49,982 nt of DNA from Aphanothece hegewaldii CCALA 016 (GCF_003007785.1 NZ_PXOH01000031.1:1-49982); one strand, 5' to 3'. Positions 10,101 to 18,857 are shown, numbered from the stretch's first letter. Program-made: numbers and translations. Notes: generated by a model from the sequence alone, not told the origin.

Positions 10101-11926
10101 CGCCAGCCTCGGCGTAAGTCTTCATAGAGGCGATATTCGACTAAACGCTCAAAGGATTCTTCATTGAGTCTTTTTCCTGGATTAAACTCAGCAGGATTTT
10201 TAGCGTAATCTGTCTGTGATAGTCCCATCTGACGAACAACAGTAGCGGCTAATTCTCGATGAGTGAGGGTTCCTTTACTTTGCAAAGCTTGATTGAGACT
10301 GGCTCTTAAGAAACTGGTTTGCACGAAATCATTAAAGTGTCCCGCTTGTAGTGAGGCATCTTGTCGGTTATCAGTAAAGCTGAGGATTTTTGCTGATGTG
10401 GGTTGAATGGCAGGGTGATTCTTGAGACGGTTTACAGTAGAAAGACTTAATAAAGTTGTAGCTGTACTACGTCCTTCACTACTTAAACGAGATAATTTTC
10501 GATATTCACTGGTTTTGCGATCATAAACGATACCGCAATTAAGACAGATCAATAAGGGTTTGGGGATAAACCAGCAAGCTGTCGGAGGATTAGGCTCATC
10601 TTTGCTGAAAATCTGGCAAATCCGCCCATCAGGATAAATATAGAGTTTTTGGGGAACAAATGAGCGATAATCGGGTTTAACCTCACGTCCTTTCTTTTTG
10701 GTTACTTTAAACCAGCTATCAGGTAGTCTATCTATATCATCACTATCCCAGAGATCAGGTTCATCTAGAGTAATATAGCCATTTTGGACATCTTCTAAAT
10801 CTTCGGGTTGATTGATTGCTGTTGGGAGGAGTGGTGTTACGGTTTGATGTTCACTATCGTAGCGGACTACATAGTAATCCTGTCCACAGTCCCGACAAAA
10901 AACGAGAGGAAAAAGTAAGCGATCGTTTGTGGTTTTATACTGTCCATCCAGGGTTAATTCTCGCTTTTGATGTGGTTCTAGAGTGGCGTAAACGCTACCC
11001 CCTTGAGAGATGAACTGATGCAGACGGAACGGAAAACCTTTTTTAATGTTCTTGCGTCTGATTTGACTACTCCATAAGAACATATTCCGTAAAGCATCAA
11101 GACAAATCGATTCATCGATCCCCGTTTCTTGAGCGAGTCGTACTGCTCCTGTACTTAGTGAAATAGGAGTACGCCTAATTAAATGCCCGTCTTCTTCAGC
11201 TAAACCGAAATTCATTTCGATCCAAGCACTTAAGGGATGATTAAAGAATGTTTGCTCGGTTTGTTCAGTTTGAGGGGGTAATGCTTGAGTGAGACTCTTT
11301 TGTAATTCTGCTTGATTTGGATAGGGACGAGTAATCGATTTTTCTAGGGTTTCATCGATGACTTGATCGGGTTTAATTTCTACACCAAATAGTTTACTAG
11401 CAACTTCGGCAACGGTATGATTACGAGATCTACGATTTCCTTCTGTGGACATGGTAGCGGAGGTTCCGATACACAAAAGAGATTTACGGCAACGTTGTTT
11501 GAGTTTGCGGATGACTAGGGCTACATCTGCGCCTTGTCTACCTCGATAGGTATGTAATTCATCTAAAACGAGAAATTTTAGCTCTGGAGATTCGACTAAA
11601 CTTTTTTCATAACAGCGAGTCAGCATCAACTCCAACATGACATAGTTTGTTAGCAGAATATGAGGAGGATTATTCTGGATTTCGCTTTTTGATGATAAAC
11701 TTTCTTGCCCTGTATATTTAGCGACACGGATATGAGTATTAGGTACTTTTTCTAAAAATTTCTTGAATTCTTGTTCTTGAGAATTGATTAGAGCATTCAT
11801 CGGATAGACTAAGATCGCTCTAACGCCTTTAAGTTGGGGATTGCGTAATAGATCGTCGATGATAGGAACAACATAGGTTAAACTTTTCCCTGAACCTGTG
11901 CCTGTAGTAACGACATAAGGTAACAA
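7196..11926 (-). CDS. C-terminal fragment of the split helicase (ATPase core, DUF1998, nuclease-like tail)
   Basis: The first conventional start codon after the interrupting stop is TTG at 11926, giving 1,576 residues. This start would remove about 70 residues that read as authentic helicase sequence, including FYEHQEKAFRLAQQ, the adenine-contacting segment just before Walker A. Walker A would then lie only 8 residues from the new N-terminus, so independent activity is doubtful. No ribosome-binding site precedes this TTG. Sequence features are given under the full-length entry. Apart from the one stop the frame is intact for almost 5 kb, which points to a recent lesion. Confidence 0.7.
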   Translation of the reverse strand: MLPYVVTTGTGSGKSLTYVVPIIDDLLRNPQLKGVRAILVYPMNALINSQEQEFKKFLEKVPNTHIRVAKYTGQESLSSKSEIQNNPPHILLTNYVMLELMLTRCYEKSLVESPELKFLVLDELHTYRGRQGADVALVIRKLKQRCRKSLLCIGTSATMSTEGNRRSRNHTVAEVASKLFGVEIKPDQVIDETLEKSITRPYPNQAELQKSLTQALPPQTEQTEQTFFNHPLSAWIEMNFGLAEEDGHLIRRTPISLSTGAVRLAQETGIDESICLDALRNMFLWSSQIRRKNIKKGFPFRLHQFISQGGSVYATLEPHQKRELTLDGQYKTTNDRLLFPLVFCRDCGQDYYVVRYDSEHQTVTPLLPTAINQPEDLEDVQNGYITLDEPDLWDSDDIDRLPDSWFKVTKKKGREVKPDYRSFVPQKLYIYPDGRICQIFSKDEPNPPTACWFIPKPLLICLNCGIVYDRKTSEYRKLSRLSSEGRSTATTLLSLSTVNRLKNHPAIQPTSAKILSFTDNRQDASLQAGHFNDFVQTSFLRASLNQALQSKGTLTHRELAATVVRQMGLSQTDYAKNPAEFNPGKRLNEESFERLVEYRLYEDLRRGWRIVQPNLEQCGLLEVQYDGLEENCRLVDLWRKYPHPILLQATPEQRYTATKVLLDLLRKQLAIDARLLQPDELKEFKRDVSQTLNERWSFDGSEQLHEAKWATLESGNSQVQVKLTAQSAIGRFLRSSRAWDWLTTSLTETEYQDLIEALIGILEVTGYLTKDNNKIQLKITSMIWKAQKVSDIPIDPLTSKRLSGTTYIKQSVNKYFQQFYISQAQEIKTMEGREHTGQVKNEKRQEREQHFRDGFLAALYCSPTMELGIDISDLNVVHLRNVPPSPSNYAQRSGRAGRSGQEALVITYAAAGSGHDQYFYQRQEQMVAGIVVPPKLELANPDLIESHLYSLWLSYTGVELGDSMNKILDLGEADYPIKADLRSALTLSPTTLDRCLKDAQAILSDTFCKEDLNRADWYSVDWLKQTLDNALIKFDRACDRWRRLYQAAINQRDEARAIIDESHRGEVKKEDKAKAEALQKDAERQLTLLVGQDSRNRSTSEFEFYPYRYFASEGFLPGFNFPRLPVRAYIPAGENGEFISRSRSVAIREIAPNNIVYYEGNKYKVDKMRVSPRGIDYQQIACCLSCGYYHDTQDFDRDTCFNCGAKLNDKLNSVLTMDTMITRRRERITCDEEERLKSGYRMTTHFQYDPHKRESASVLAADGTELFRLCYGETAKILGINRGLRRSPETGFRLDTQTGYWGDTPTNPPPSTLRSNINLMVSHTANLLFLEPCFLLGDMREDFLTTLQYALERAIQSVYKLELDELASERLGEPKKHILLWESAEGGAGVLSQILNRADSFQRIAEAALEICHFKTPKDSCVQACYECLLSYQNQIDHAILDRRLIRPFLEQLTSSTLIRSESKVARDAHYRKLYAQTDPQSNFERVVLQAIYEQGIKLPDAAQMLIEEANCKPDFVYKTSKIAVFCDGSVHDSPEQQERDHITRENLQWLTGYQVFTFSYRKDLTTQNKELKSLL

Positions 11927-12136
11927 TTGTTGGGCAAGACGAAAAGCTTTTTCTTGATGTTCGTAAAAATGAAAGTTAGGAAAATAGCGGTTACAGTCAG
12001 GATGTAGGATATTTTGCTCGATCAGTTGGGTAATGGTTGCACTGCGTTTGTAAGGTGGGTTAATTTGAATTAAAGGATCTTTCCAAAAATGACCTTGATC
12101 TAATTCACTATTGACAAATTTATCGATTTGTGTGTC

Positions 12137-12565
12137 TCAAATTTTGAGAAAACTTGCGATGTAATTACGGTAATCCTCAATAATTTCATCCCGAAAACTG
12201 AAAATATCAAAGGATTTACTTGTTAATTCTGCTGTTTCCTGACTCTCTACTTCTATATCCCGTCCTAAACGTCGGTCAATCCATGCTTGTAATTGTTGCA
12301 TTAAAGCAGGATTGAGAGTACTAACCTCAATGAACTTAGCTAGGTTTTCCCATTCCCACAAAGGCGGAATACTACCAAATAAAGCATTTAACTCGGTTTC
12401 CGTAAGAGTTTCAACGTCTGTACAGTCGAGTAGACTGGGTAGTATTCCTAAACTGATGAGGGTGTTGGTAGCTGTAAGTGCTGTTTCACCTTTAGCTAAA
12501 AGTTTTTTAAGGAGCATACAAGGATTAATTTGAGGGATTTTCCTTAATATGCCCAGTTTTTCCAT
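12137..12565 (-). CDS. N-terminal fragment of the split helicase
   Basis: The piece starts at ATG 12565 (MEKLGILRKIPQ) and ends at the interrupting TGA, giving 142 residues. It is mostly helical, with no catalytic motif, and ends in FRDEIIEDYRNYIASFLKI, which resembles the helical segment just ahead of the helicase core in COG1205 proteins. If translated alone it would lack all ATPase motifs. It is divergent from the UPF0175 gene across 73 bases that must hold both promoters. Confidence 0.7.
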   Translation of the reverse strand: MEKLGILRKIPQINPCMLLKKLLAKGETALTATNTLISLGILPSLLDCTDVETLTETELNALFGSIPPLWEWENLAKFIEVSTLNPALMQQLQAWIDRRLGRDIEVESQETAELTSKSFDIFSFRDEIIEDYRNYIASFLKI

Positions 12566-12638
12566 GTAATCTTACACATATTCAATAGAATCTAATAATT
12601 TAATACAATGGTGAGTAGAAAATTCAGAGTAAGTATTT
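12566..12638. promoter_or_regulatory. Divergent intergenic region of the helicase and toxin-antitoxin genes
   Basis: These 73 bases separate two genes that face away from each other. For the rightward antitoxin gene, TACAAT at 12604-12609 is a fair -10 element with a poor TTCAAT 17 bases upstream. No good ribosome-binding site precedes the antitoxin ATG. A leftward promoter for the helicase must also fit here, but I could not single one out. Antitoxins often bind their own promoter, so the helicase could be co-regulated (inference). Confidence 0.3.
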
Positions 12639-12923
12639 ATGCAAATTCAGATTGCATTACCAGATGATTTAGCATTTTCCCTAGAAGCGAAATGGGGAAG
12701 TCTAGAGCGTCGATTAACCGAGATGATTGTTATTGAAGCCTATCGAGAGGGTTCAATTAGTGTAGGTAAAGTGAGAGAGTTATTAGGAATGAAAACTCGT
12801 TTAGAAGTTGATGATTTTTTAAAAGCTAAGGGAGTAGATTTACCTTATAGTGAAGCTGACTTAGAAGCAGACTCTCAAACACATGAACAACTACGAAAAG
12901 ATGGGAAATTACCTTTACTATGA
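12639..12923 (+). CDS. UPF0175 family antitoxin
   Basis: This 94-residue protein has the UPF0175 layout: a short N-terminal strand (MQIQIALPDDLA), a helical ribbon-helix-helix-like segment (LTEMIVIEAYREGSISVGKVRELLGM), and a C-terminal tail (DFLKAKGVDLPYSEADLEAD) that would wrap the toxin. In cyanobacteria UPF0175 genes are very often followed by a DUF3368 PIN protein, as here. The two genes overlap by four bases (ATGA at 12920-12923), so translation is coupled. The role is to neutralise the toxin and probably to repress the promoter. Confidence 0.88.
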   Translation: MQIQIALPDDLAFSLEAKWGSLERRLTEMIVIEAYREGSISVGKVRELLGMKTRLEVDDFLKAKGVDLPYSEADLEADSQTHEQLRKDGKLPLL

Positions 12924-13408
12924 TCGTAGTTTCGGATACTTCACCCATTTGTTATCTTCTACTAATTGGTGAAATTGAGCTTCTTCCTAAACTGTACAAA
13001 CAAGTGTTAATTCCAGATATTGTAAGACAAGAATTATCTAATGCACGTTCTCCTGATCTGGTTCAACAATGGATTAATAATCCTCCTGAGTGGCTAATCA
13101 TTGAAACTGTCAACTTACCTATTAATAATGATTTAGAGTTATTAGATGCAGGAGAACAAGCTGCTATTATTTTAGCTGAACAACAAAAAGCAAGCTTAAT
13201 AATTATTGATGATGGTTTAGCTAGAAAAATAGCTTGCGATCAAGGTTTGAGAGTGACTGGATTGCTAGGAGTATTGGATGAAGCGACCAGACAAAATTTA
13301 GTTGATTTGCCAGCAGCAATCACTTTACTGCGAAAAACTACATTTCGAGTTTCGTCTTCTATTATTGATTCACTAATTGTAAGGCATAAAAAAGATTTTG
13401 AAAAATAA
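12920..13408 (+). CDS. DUF3368 PIN-domain toxin (predicted ribonuclease)
   Basis: A PIN-like nuclease of 162 residues. The acidic site residues are visible: Asp in VVSDTSPI near the N-terminus, Glu in VRQEL, Glu in DAGEQAAI, and the Asp pair in IIIDDGLAR. The segment GLRVTGLLGVLDEA is characteristic of DUF3368. These proteins act as toxins of type II modules and cleave RNA; the target here is unknown. It is translationally coupled to the UPF0175 antitoxin and convergent with the HEPN gene, two bases away. The pair lies within the defence island, between helicase and methylase genes, and may stabilise it. Confidence 0.87.
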   Translation: MIVVSDTSPICYLLLIGEIELLPKLYKQVLIPDIVRQELSNARSPDLVQQWINNPPEWLIIETVNLPINNDLELLDAGEQAAIILAEQQKASLIIIDDGLARKIACDQGLRVTGLLGVLDEATRQNLVDLPAAITLLRKTTFRVSSSIIDSLIVRHKKDFEK

Positions 13409-13410
13409 TT

Positions 13411-15003
13411 TCAACCAAATTTATACTTTTGAGAAAGAATAGTTTTTACTTGAGATGAATCTAAGCCTAGTTGTTTAAGTAAACAAGCTTCTAGAATAAT
13501 TTTTAATTTATAAACTATTTTTTCTAAATCTTGGCCCGTTACAATATGCTTATTTTTCTTTTTTATTTTCTTGTCCGAGGTATTGGAATCAGGATGAGTC
13601 AAACTACCTCTAGTATCTCTGACTTGTTTAACGAATTTTTCTTGCTCTTGAGAATCAATAAAAAAATTATCAGGTAAGCATTTATAAAAATCTTCATTAG
13701 AGAATAAATCCTCTAATCTTTCTTTTAAAGAATATTCATTCCAATAATTAATTTTATTTAATAATGATTTATGATATGATTGACCAATATTATATTTTTT
13801 AAATTCTGTTAAGAATGTATCTTTTAATTTAGTTTTGATCTTTTCAAAAGTTTCCTCATCGCAATATCTACCTTCATAATCAATTCGGTGGAATCCCTCT
13901 ATTGATTGTGCTAAAGTTAAAAACCAATCATTAATATGACGTAAAGGAAGATATATTAAACGTAAATATAGCTCAATTATTGAGCTTAACTGATCTCGAT
14001 TAATTTCCCAATTTTTTAGTATAATATTTGATTGTTCTTGAATATTATTAAAATAAAATAAGACCTTAGTTTGTTGAAAATTATTATTTTGCCTATCTAG
14101 CGAGTCGAAAGTTTGATAAAAAATATTTATTTTAATTGGAGTTTCCATTTTTTGTATAATCACTTGTTTTTTATTATTAGGCTCAGATATTTTGCTATCT
14201 ATGTCTGTTTGAATCATCTTTTCAGATTTTAAACTTTTTAATAAATCAATGCTTACAACTCTTTCTTCTGGAACAAGAATATAGGACTCTAAAGAGCTTG
14301 GATAAATAATATTACCTGAAGCGAAAGTAAAAAATTCTTGTAGTAATTCTATTATTTTTATATAGTATTTAAAATTTCTAAACTGTTTTGATTTAATTAA
14401 AATCTTTTTTCTATCTATTAAATATATTTGATTAGCTTTCAAGCCCAAAAAATTAGTAAGTGCCAGCTTATGTGGCTCAAATGTTGGTATGTCTATCAAG
14501 TTTATTGAACAATCAAGTAAAGTCCCAATTTCTAAAGTCTCCATAATATTTTGTATGATTTTAATCTCTTGAAATGTTGAAGCAGATAGATTACTAAGAA
14601 TTCCTTCGATTTTTAGATTAGGTAAATTTATCCATTCTTCTAAGTGATAAAAACTAACTATGACTTCATCTGTAATAAATTCATCTAGAGAGATAAAATG
14701 ATGTCCTTGTAAAATAAAATCTGCATATATTGTATTTGTTTCTATTCCAGTTGTGAGACTTATCGGTTGATAACAATTATAAAGAGTTATTTTCTCGCTT
14801 ATTCCGTTATTTCCTATTAAATATCCATGTATTATAGGAAACTCTTGAGGTTTGTTAAATTTTTCTTGAAGATTTAAGTCTTTAAGCTCACCAACTAAAT
14901 CAAGTTTAGGTGGTTGATTAGGATAAAATTTTATTCTTCCAAACCTTTCTTTATCTGGAGTTTCTGGAAGAAACCATATTCCATCTTTTTCAAAACTTTG
15001 CAT
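13411..15003 (-). CDS. ApeA-like HEPN-domain antiphage protein
   Basis: The N-terminus (FEKDGIWFLPETPDKERFGR, then LDLVGELKDL) matches the ApeA N-terminal domain, which opens with a G-x-W-L-P pattern and predicts a beta-rich sensor. The C-terminal quarter is helical and ends in a HEPN-type ribonuclease motif R-x4-H (RGSLTH, at about residue 463), followed by the helix LEKIVYKLKIILEACLLKQL. ApeA proteins are single-gene abortive-infection effectors in which HEPN cleaves RNA on phage infection. ATG 15003 has GGAG about 12 bases upstream. It lies 38 bases after the methylase gene in the same direction, so probably shares its transcript. The DNA is visibly more AT-rich than its neighbours, hinting at separate acquisition. 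The family call rests on motifs only. Confidence 0.75.
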   Translation of the reverse strand: MQSFEKDGIWFLPETPDKERFGRIKFYPNQPPKLDLVGELKDLNLQEKFNKPQEFPIIHGYLIGNNGISEKITLYNCYQPISLTTGIETNTIYADFILQGHHFISLDEFITDEVIVSFYHLEEWINLPNLKIEGILSNLSASTFQEIKIIQNIMETLEIGTLLDCSINLIDIPTFEPHKLALTNFLGLKANQIYLIDRKKILIKSKQFRNFKYYIKIIELLQEFFTFASGNIIYPSSLESYILVPEERVVSIDLLKSLKSEKMIQTDIDSKISEPNNKKQVIIQKMETPIKINIFYQTFDSLDRQNNNFQQTKVLFYFNNIQEQSNIILKNWEINRDQLSSIIELYLRLIYLPLRHINDWFLTLAQSIEGFHRIDYEGRYCDEETFEKIKTKLKDTFLTEFKKYNIGQSYHKSLLNKINYWNEYSLKERLEDLFSNEDFYKCLPDNFFIDSQEQEKFVKQVRDTRGSLTHPDSNTSDKKIKKKNKHIVTGQDLEKIVYKLKIILEACLLKQLGLDSSQVKTILSQKYKFG

Positions 15004-15041
15004 TTTTTTACTTCTCCATTTTTATATCAACAAAAATAAAC

Positions 15042-18000
15042 TTAATTATTCATCATATCCCATGCAGCTAAGACTAACCTTTGTGTGCGATATTCGCCAT
15101 ATTTTCTGATTTCGTTATTCTTCAAGACGCGAAATGTCTCACTAGGAAAATCTTCACCATACACATCAGCAGGATCTAAAATATAGCGCAATTCATCACG
15201 AGTTAAACCGTAAAGTTTAGCGTATTTTGCATCTAATTCTGCTCTGAGTTTTGCTCTTCTATTTTCATCCCAGATAAAGGGTTCTCCATCATGTCCCAGA
15301 TCTAAGGCAAAGAGTTTCATATCATAGGCAGTGTAGAATAATTCTAGAACTCGACTGCTGATATATTCGATGTCTTCTTGGGTGTACCTGTCTGGAGGGA
15401 TGACGGGGAGTTGTTTTAAAATGAATAAACTAAAGTTAGTTCCTCCTAATTTTTGACGAACAACAAAATCAAAAACCAAACTACTTAAGTTAGTTAGTAA
15501 ACAACACACTAAAGAGATTTGTTTTATATCTATTATCATCAAAGGCGCACTGTGTCCTACACCAACTCTAGGAATAATACTGAAAATAGCTGTTCGTTCA
15601 TTCCTAGAATCTGTAATAGAGCGAAAGCTTAATAACCATTTCTTATCCCACTTACTTGCTAATCGATTTTCTACCTCGGTTTTACTTACCCAGTAACGAG
15701 GCGTAATTTGAAAAGTAGAATTACTTTTGTCTTCTAAACTAACATCTTTTGCTTCAGTTCCATCATAAGTTGCCCAACGATGATCGAATTGATGGAACAT
15801 CTTCGCTTCATAGAGTGGTAACAATCCATTTTTTGCTTCATTTTTAAACAGATGACTATCATTCGACATATGGAACATCGGCATAAACGAAATACCCCAA
15901 GAATTAACTTCTGTTTTTTCATTCTCTAAAACAGGTACACGCTGATAAATTTTCTTAGTCAATTCAGCATCAATACGACTTCTAAAAAGTGGACAAGTTT
16001 GAGTATTTGGATTAAAACTAGAAATATCTTTTGAAGACAGTTTAAAAACTTTATCAGGATTTTTTAAATCATTAATATTTGTAGAAATAAATGAAAATGA
16101 TATATCTTTTACTGCCGCCTTAGACAGAAAAAGTAAACAAAACTTAGTTTTTGTATGGAGAGCAGTAAACAAATGCTCCCGATTCTCAAAATCATACAAA
16201 CTTGCTAAATTTTGATTTTGGATTAAATCGCCAAAAAACTTCTTACAAGTATCATCCGTTGCTATACCAGTTGGTACGATTATTCCTACTCTACCAGTTG
16301 GAGAAATTAACTTTCTTGTTGTCTCAGCAAACACAGCATAAGTATTAATATCTCCTACTGCCGTCAAGGGAAATCTAGCCGACTCACGAATAAACTTACT
16401 TTGTGCATCAGCATCATGTTTAGCATCTGCAAATTCTTGTAATAGCTGAGGGTTGGAAGTAGCTAACTGTTTAATTAATTTCTCTCTTGCTGCTTTATTA
16501 GCTGCATTAGCAATATCAGGATTTTTAGAAGCGAAAAATTCTTTTTCCTGTAATTTTATTCGTTCCCAGGGAGGATTACCCAATACACAGCTAAAACCTC
16601 CTTCATCAAAGACATCTGGAAATTCTAAACACCAATGAAAAAACCGTTTTTCTTCCGCTAACTGGTTTGCTGCCTCGACAATTTTTTGTGTAGAGTCATT
16701 TCCCCGTAATAACTGCTTTAATGCTTCTGTTGTTGGTAATAGTTGTAACCCTTCTTCAGTTAAGGGCATGAAAAAGGCAGCCGTCCAAAGATTACAAGCG
16801 GAATGATCGCGCCACCATCCTTTATGATTACGATTAGCTTGATATTGCTCCTGTTTGCGCCGTACATCGTCGGTAGAGATTTCTTGTAAATCGCTTAACT
16901 GTTGCCAGCCTTGCCCGTAATATTGCCGTTCTTCTGATAAATCGCCAAATATTGATAATTGTCCTTGATTTTCCCGTTCTTTCTTATTTCTTTTTTTGAT
17001 TGTAGTCGCTAAGGTTTTATTATCTCCAGTAACGGCGGTATAAGCTGCATCTGGTATTCCCTCATCTAAGCAGGAAATATCCAGTACACCCACTAGAGAA
17101 TTACCGCATTTAATCCGATGATCGAGAAAATTTAGAGGTAAACCTTTACAAAATCCTTCTATCCACAAGGCGACTTTACACAAGTCTACTGCAAGCGGGT
17201 TAAGATCTACACCATAGATGCAATGCTGAATCACATCTCGAATTGCTTGTTTGATGGGTTCTGCCCCTGGTTGTGCTTCTCCTGTTCTTACTTTTGCCAA
17301 TTCTTTACCAATGCGTCTTGCAGCCGCTAAGAGGAAATGACCGCTACCACAAGCAGGATCGCAGATTTTCAAGCTTAATAAGGCTTTTTCTTGCTCTACG
17401 GTGATATTTAGAGCTTTTAGCTTTTCCTCAATAACAGGCTCTAAAGCTGATTTGATTAATTGTGCGACTAATTCAGGCGGTGTATAGTAGGAGCCAGTAG
17501 TTTTTCTGTCGCTTCCTGCTACTAATCTAAATTCATGAATCCCATTTCTAATAAGAACTCTGGGTGTAAAATCTAGTAGACTTTCATAAATACTGCCCAA
17601 TTCTTCTACGTCAAGGGCAGCATAGTTAACCCGTCGTCGTTGTCCTTTCTGCTCATACAATGATAGATGAGCGATCGCTTGTAGAAAATCATAGTTATCA
17701 ATGGCATAATTATCTAAAGTTTGCAGTACCTTTGAACCAAACAGATCGCCATTAAGCGGAGATAACCTTAACATCTTTCCTTGCCAATTCTCATTAAAAA
17801 GGCGAAATGTTACCCGTAAACCTTGCCAGAGATCCTGAAACCCTTCTCTACGATAACTGGGACGTTCGGCTAATTGTCTGAGGCGAGTAATGCTGTAATA
17901 TTCCATGTAGATACGGGCTTTTTCTGCATCCTCTTCTACCATTAAGACTTGTCTGGATTCTGCTACCATCAAGAACAAGAGACGATAGATCAGTAGAAGT

Positions 18001-18857
18001 AACTGACGATAAAATTCTTTTTCGGAAAGTTGATTTGTAGCGAGTACATCTCTTAAAGATTGATTCTGAGGATGTTGTAGGAAACCTGTACCAAACAGTT
18101 GTAATGCTTTTTCTACCCCATCTCGTAGTTTATCCCGTACCCTTCCTCCTTGCTGTATAGCTTCTTGATGATAAAACTCCAAAAGACATTTATCGGTGTC
18201 GTCCATGCCTTCTGGTAGTCGGGAACGATGGAATAAGCGATAAAATAAGCCAAAATCGGCGTAATTTTCTGAATTAAGTATTTGTTCTAAGTCAAACTCA
18301 ACATAACTTAGGCGCGTCATTAAAGAACAATCCCGCAAGAGTCGCCACTGATATCCATTAGTAACAATCCCCCAAAGATGCTCAGTATGATTCAGATATT
18401 CTTGCATCAATCCATGTGCAGAAAGACGGGGATTACCCGATGGAGGGCGTTTATCTAAATCGATACGACAGCCGATAATATGAAGTGGTGGCTTATTTTC
18501 TCCCTCCTCAGTACGGTGAGAAATAGCATAAGTTTGATTGTCTACTATTTCCGCTTTAGCCTGATAGATAGGACGATAACCCAATAATTCTAGAAAGGGT
18601 ACTGCCCAGTGTTCTCGTGTAATGCTCGTCGCTGTTTCCGTTTCATCCAATCTAGCCAAGCGTCGTTGAAATGCTGCCCAATACGCCTTAGCATCTCCCC
18701 AAGCGATCGCAATTTCATCTTCTAGTTTACTGACTTTCTCCAAGCCGAAATCTTTAGGCAACTGACCTTTAAGATCGCCTGATGTTAAATCGTTGGTAAG
18801 ATCGGAAGCAATAAGGTTTCCTTCAATATGAATGCCTGTTAAAACAGCAGTAACCAT
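15042..18857 (-). CDS. Eco57I-type N6-adenine DNA methyltransferase (COG1002, DrmMI-like)
   Basis: A 1,271-residue gamma-class N6-adenine methyltransferase. The AdoMet-binding motif I is DPACGSGHF at about residue 500, preceded by TGSYYTPPELVAQLI (motif X region), and the catalytic motif IV is GNPPW at about 759. The N-terminal 400 residues resemble a type IIG/PglX-like helical region (EHLWGIVTNGYQWRLLRD). The C-terminal part from about 800 onward is likely the target recognition domain. No PD-(D/E)xK nuclease motif is obvious, so a methylase-only role is likelier than a fused restriction enzyme. AAGGA lies 9 bases upstream of ATG 18857. It follows the SNF2 gene by 27 bases. In such systems the methylase marks host DNA as self. 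Confidence 0.9.
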   Translation of the reverse strand: MVTAVLTGIHIEGNLIASDLTNDLTSGDLKGQLPKDFGLEKVSKLEDEIAIAWGDAKAYWAAFQRRLARLDETETATSITREHWAVPFLELLGYRPIYQAKAEIVDNQTYAISHRTEEGENKPPLHIIGCRIDLDKRPPSGNPRLSAHGLMQEYLNHTEHLWGIVTNGYQWRLLRDCSLMTRLSYVEFDLEQILNSENYADFGLFYRLFHRSRLPEGMDDTDKCLLEFYHQEAIQQGGRVRDKLRDGVEKALQLFGTGFLQHPQNQSLRDVLATNQLSEKEFYRQLLLLIYRLLFLMVAESRQVLMVEEDAEKARIYMEYYSITRLRQLAERPSYRREGFQDLWQGLRVTFRLFNENWQGKMLRLSPLNGDLFGSKVLQTLDNYAIDNYDFLQAIAHLSLYEQKGQRRRVNYAALDVEELGSIYESLLDFTPRVLIRNGIHEFRLVAGSDRKTTGSYYTPPELVAQLIKSALEPVIEEKLKALNITVEQEKALLSLKICDPACGSGHFLLAAARRIGKELAKVRTGEAQPGAEPIKQAIRDVIQHCIYGVDLNPLAVDLCKVALWIEGFCKGLPLNFLDHRIKCGNSLVGVLDISCLDEGIPDAAYTAVTGDNKTLATTIKKRNKKERENQGQLSIFGDLSEERQYYGQGWQQLSDLQEISTDDVRRKQEQYQANRNHKGWWRDHSACNLWTAAFFMPLTEEGLQLLPTTEALKQLLRGNDSTQKIVEAANQLAEEKRFFHWCLEFPDVFDEGGFSCVLGNPPWERIKLQEKEFFASKNPDIANAANKAAREKLIKQLATSNPQLLQEFADAKHDADAQSKFIRESARFPLTAVGDINTYAVFAETTRKLISPTGRVGIIVPTGIATDDTCKKFFGDLIQNQNLASLYDFENREHLFTALHTKTKFCLLFLSKAAVKDISFSFISTNINDLKNPDKVFKLSSKDISSFNPNTQTCPLFRSRIDAELTKKIYQRVPVLENEKTEVNSWGISFMPMFHMSNDSHLFKNEAKNGLLPLYEAKMFHQFDHRWATYDGTEAKDVSLEDKSNSTFQITPRYWVSKTEVENRLASKWDKKWLLSFRSITDSRNERTAIFSIIPRVGVGHSAPLMIIDIKQISLVCCLLTNLSSLVFDFVVRQKLGGTNFSLFILKQLPVIPPDRYTQEDIEYISSRVLELFYTAYDMKLFALDLGHDGEPFIWDENRRAKLRAELDAKYAKLYGLTRDELRYILDPADVYGEDFPSETFRVLKNNEIRKYGEYRTQRLVLAAWDMMNN

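Larger units (their letters stand above)
7196..12565 (-). pseudogene. Giant DEAH helicase with DUF1998 (COG1205/DrmA-DruE-like), split by an in-frame TGA
   Basis: Read as one frame, this is a gene of 1,790 codons with a single interruption, TGA at 12137-12139 (codon 143). The residues across it are SFLKI, stop, DTQIDKFVNSELDQGHFWKD, and the open sequence continues through HPDCNRYFPNFHFYEHQEKA into the helicase core. I infer that the stop replaced an Arg codon (CGA to TGA), since the flanking pattern reads like SFLKIRD. Downstream, in full-length numbering, are Walker A GTGSGKS at about 222, DELH at about 335, GTSATM, and QRSGRAGR at about 1105. There are Cys pairs resembling zinc ribbons (CRDCG, CLNCG, CLSCG, CFNCG), the DUF1998-like stretch ESAEGGAG at about 1593, and a C-terminal PDFVY and FCDGSVHD segment resembling Vsr/DUF559 nucleases. 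Such proteins belong to antiphage systems. A sequencing error or stop readthrough remains possible. Confidence 0.85.

Noticed and set aside
11014..11014. Many rightward ORFs of 60-90 codons inside the leftward helicase, methylase and SNF2 genes
   Set aside because: They lie wholly in other frames of long, motif-bearing genes and have no ribosome-binding site or family pattern.
12137..12139. TGA as a selenocysteine codon
   Set aside because: The inferred residue is Arg, not Cys or Sec, at a non-catalytic place, and I see no convincing insertion hairpin; cyanobacteria are also not generally known for selenoproteins.
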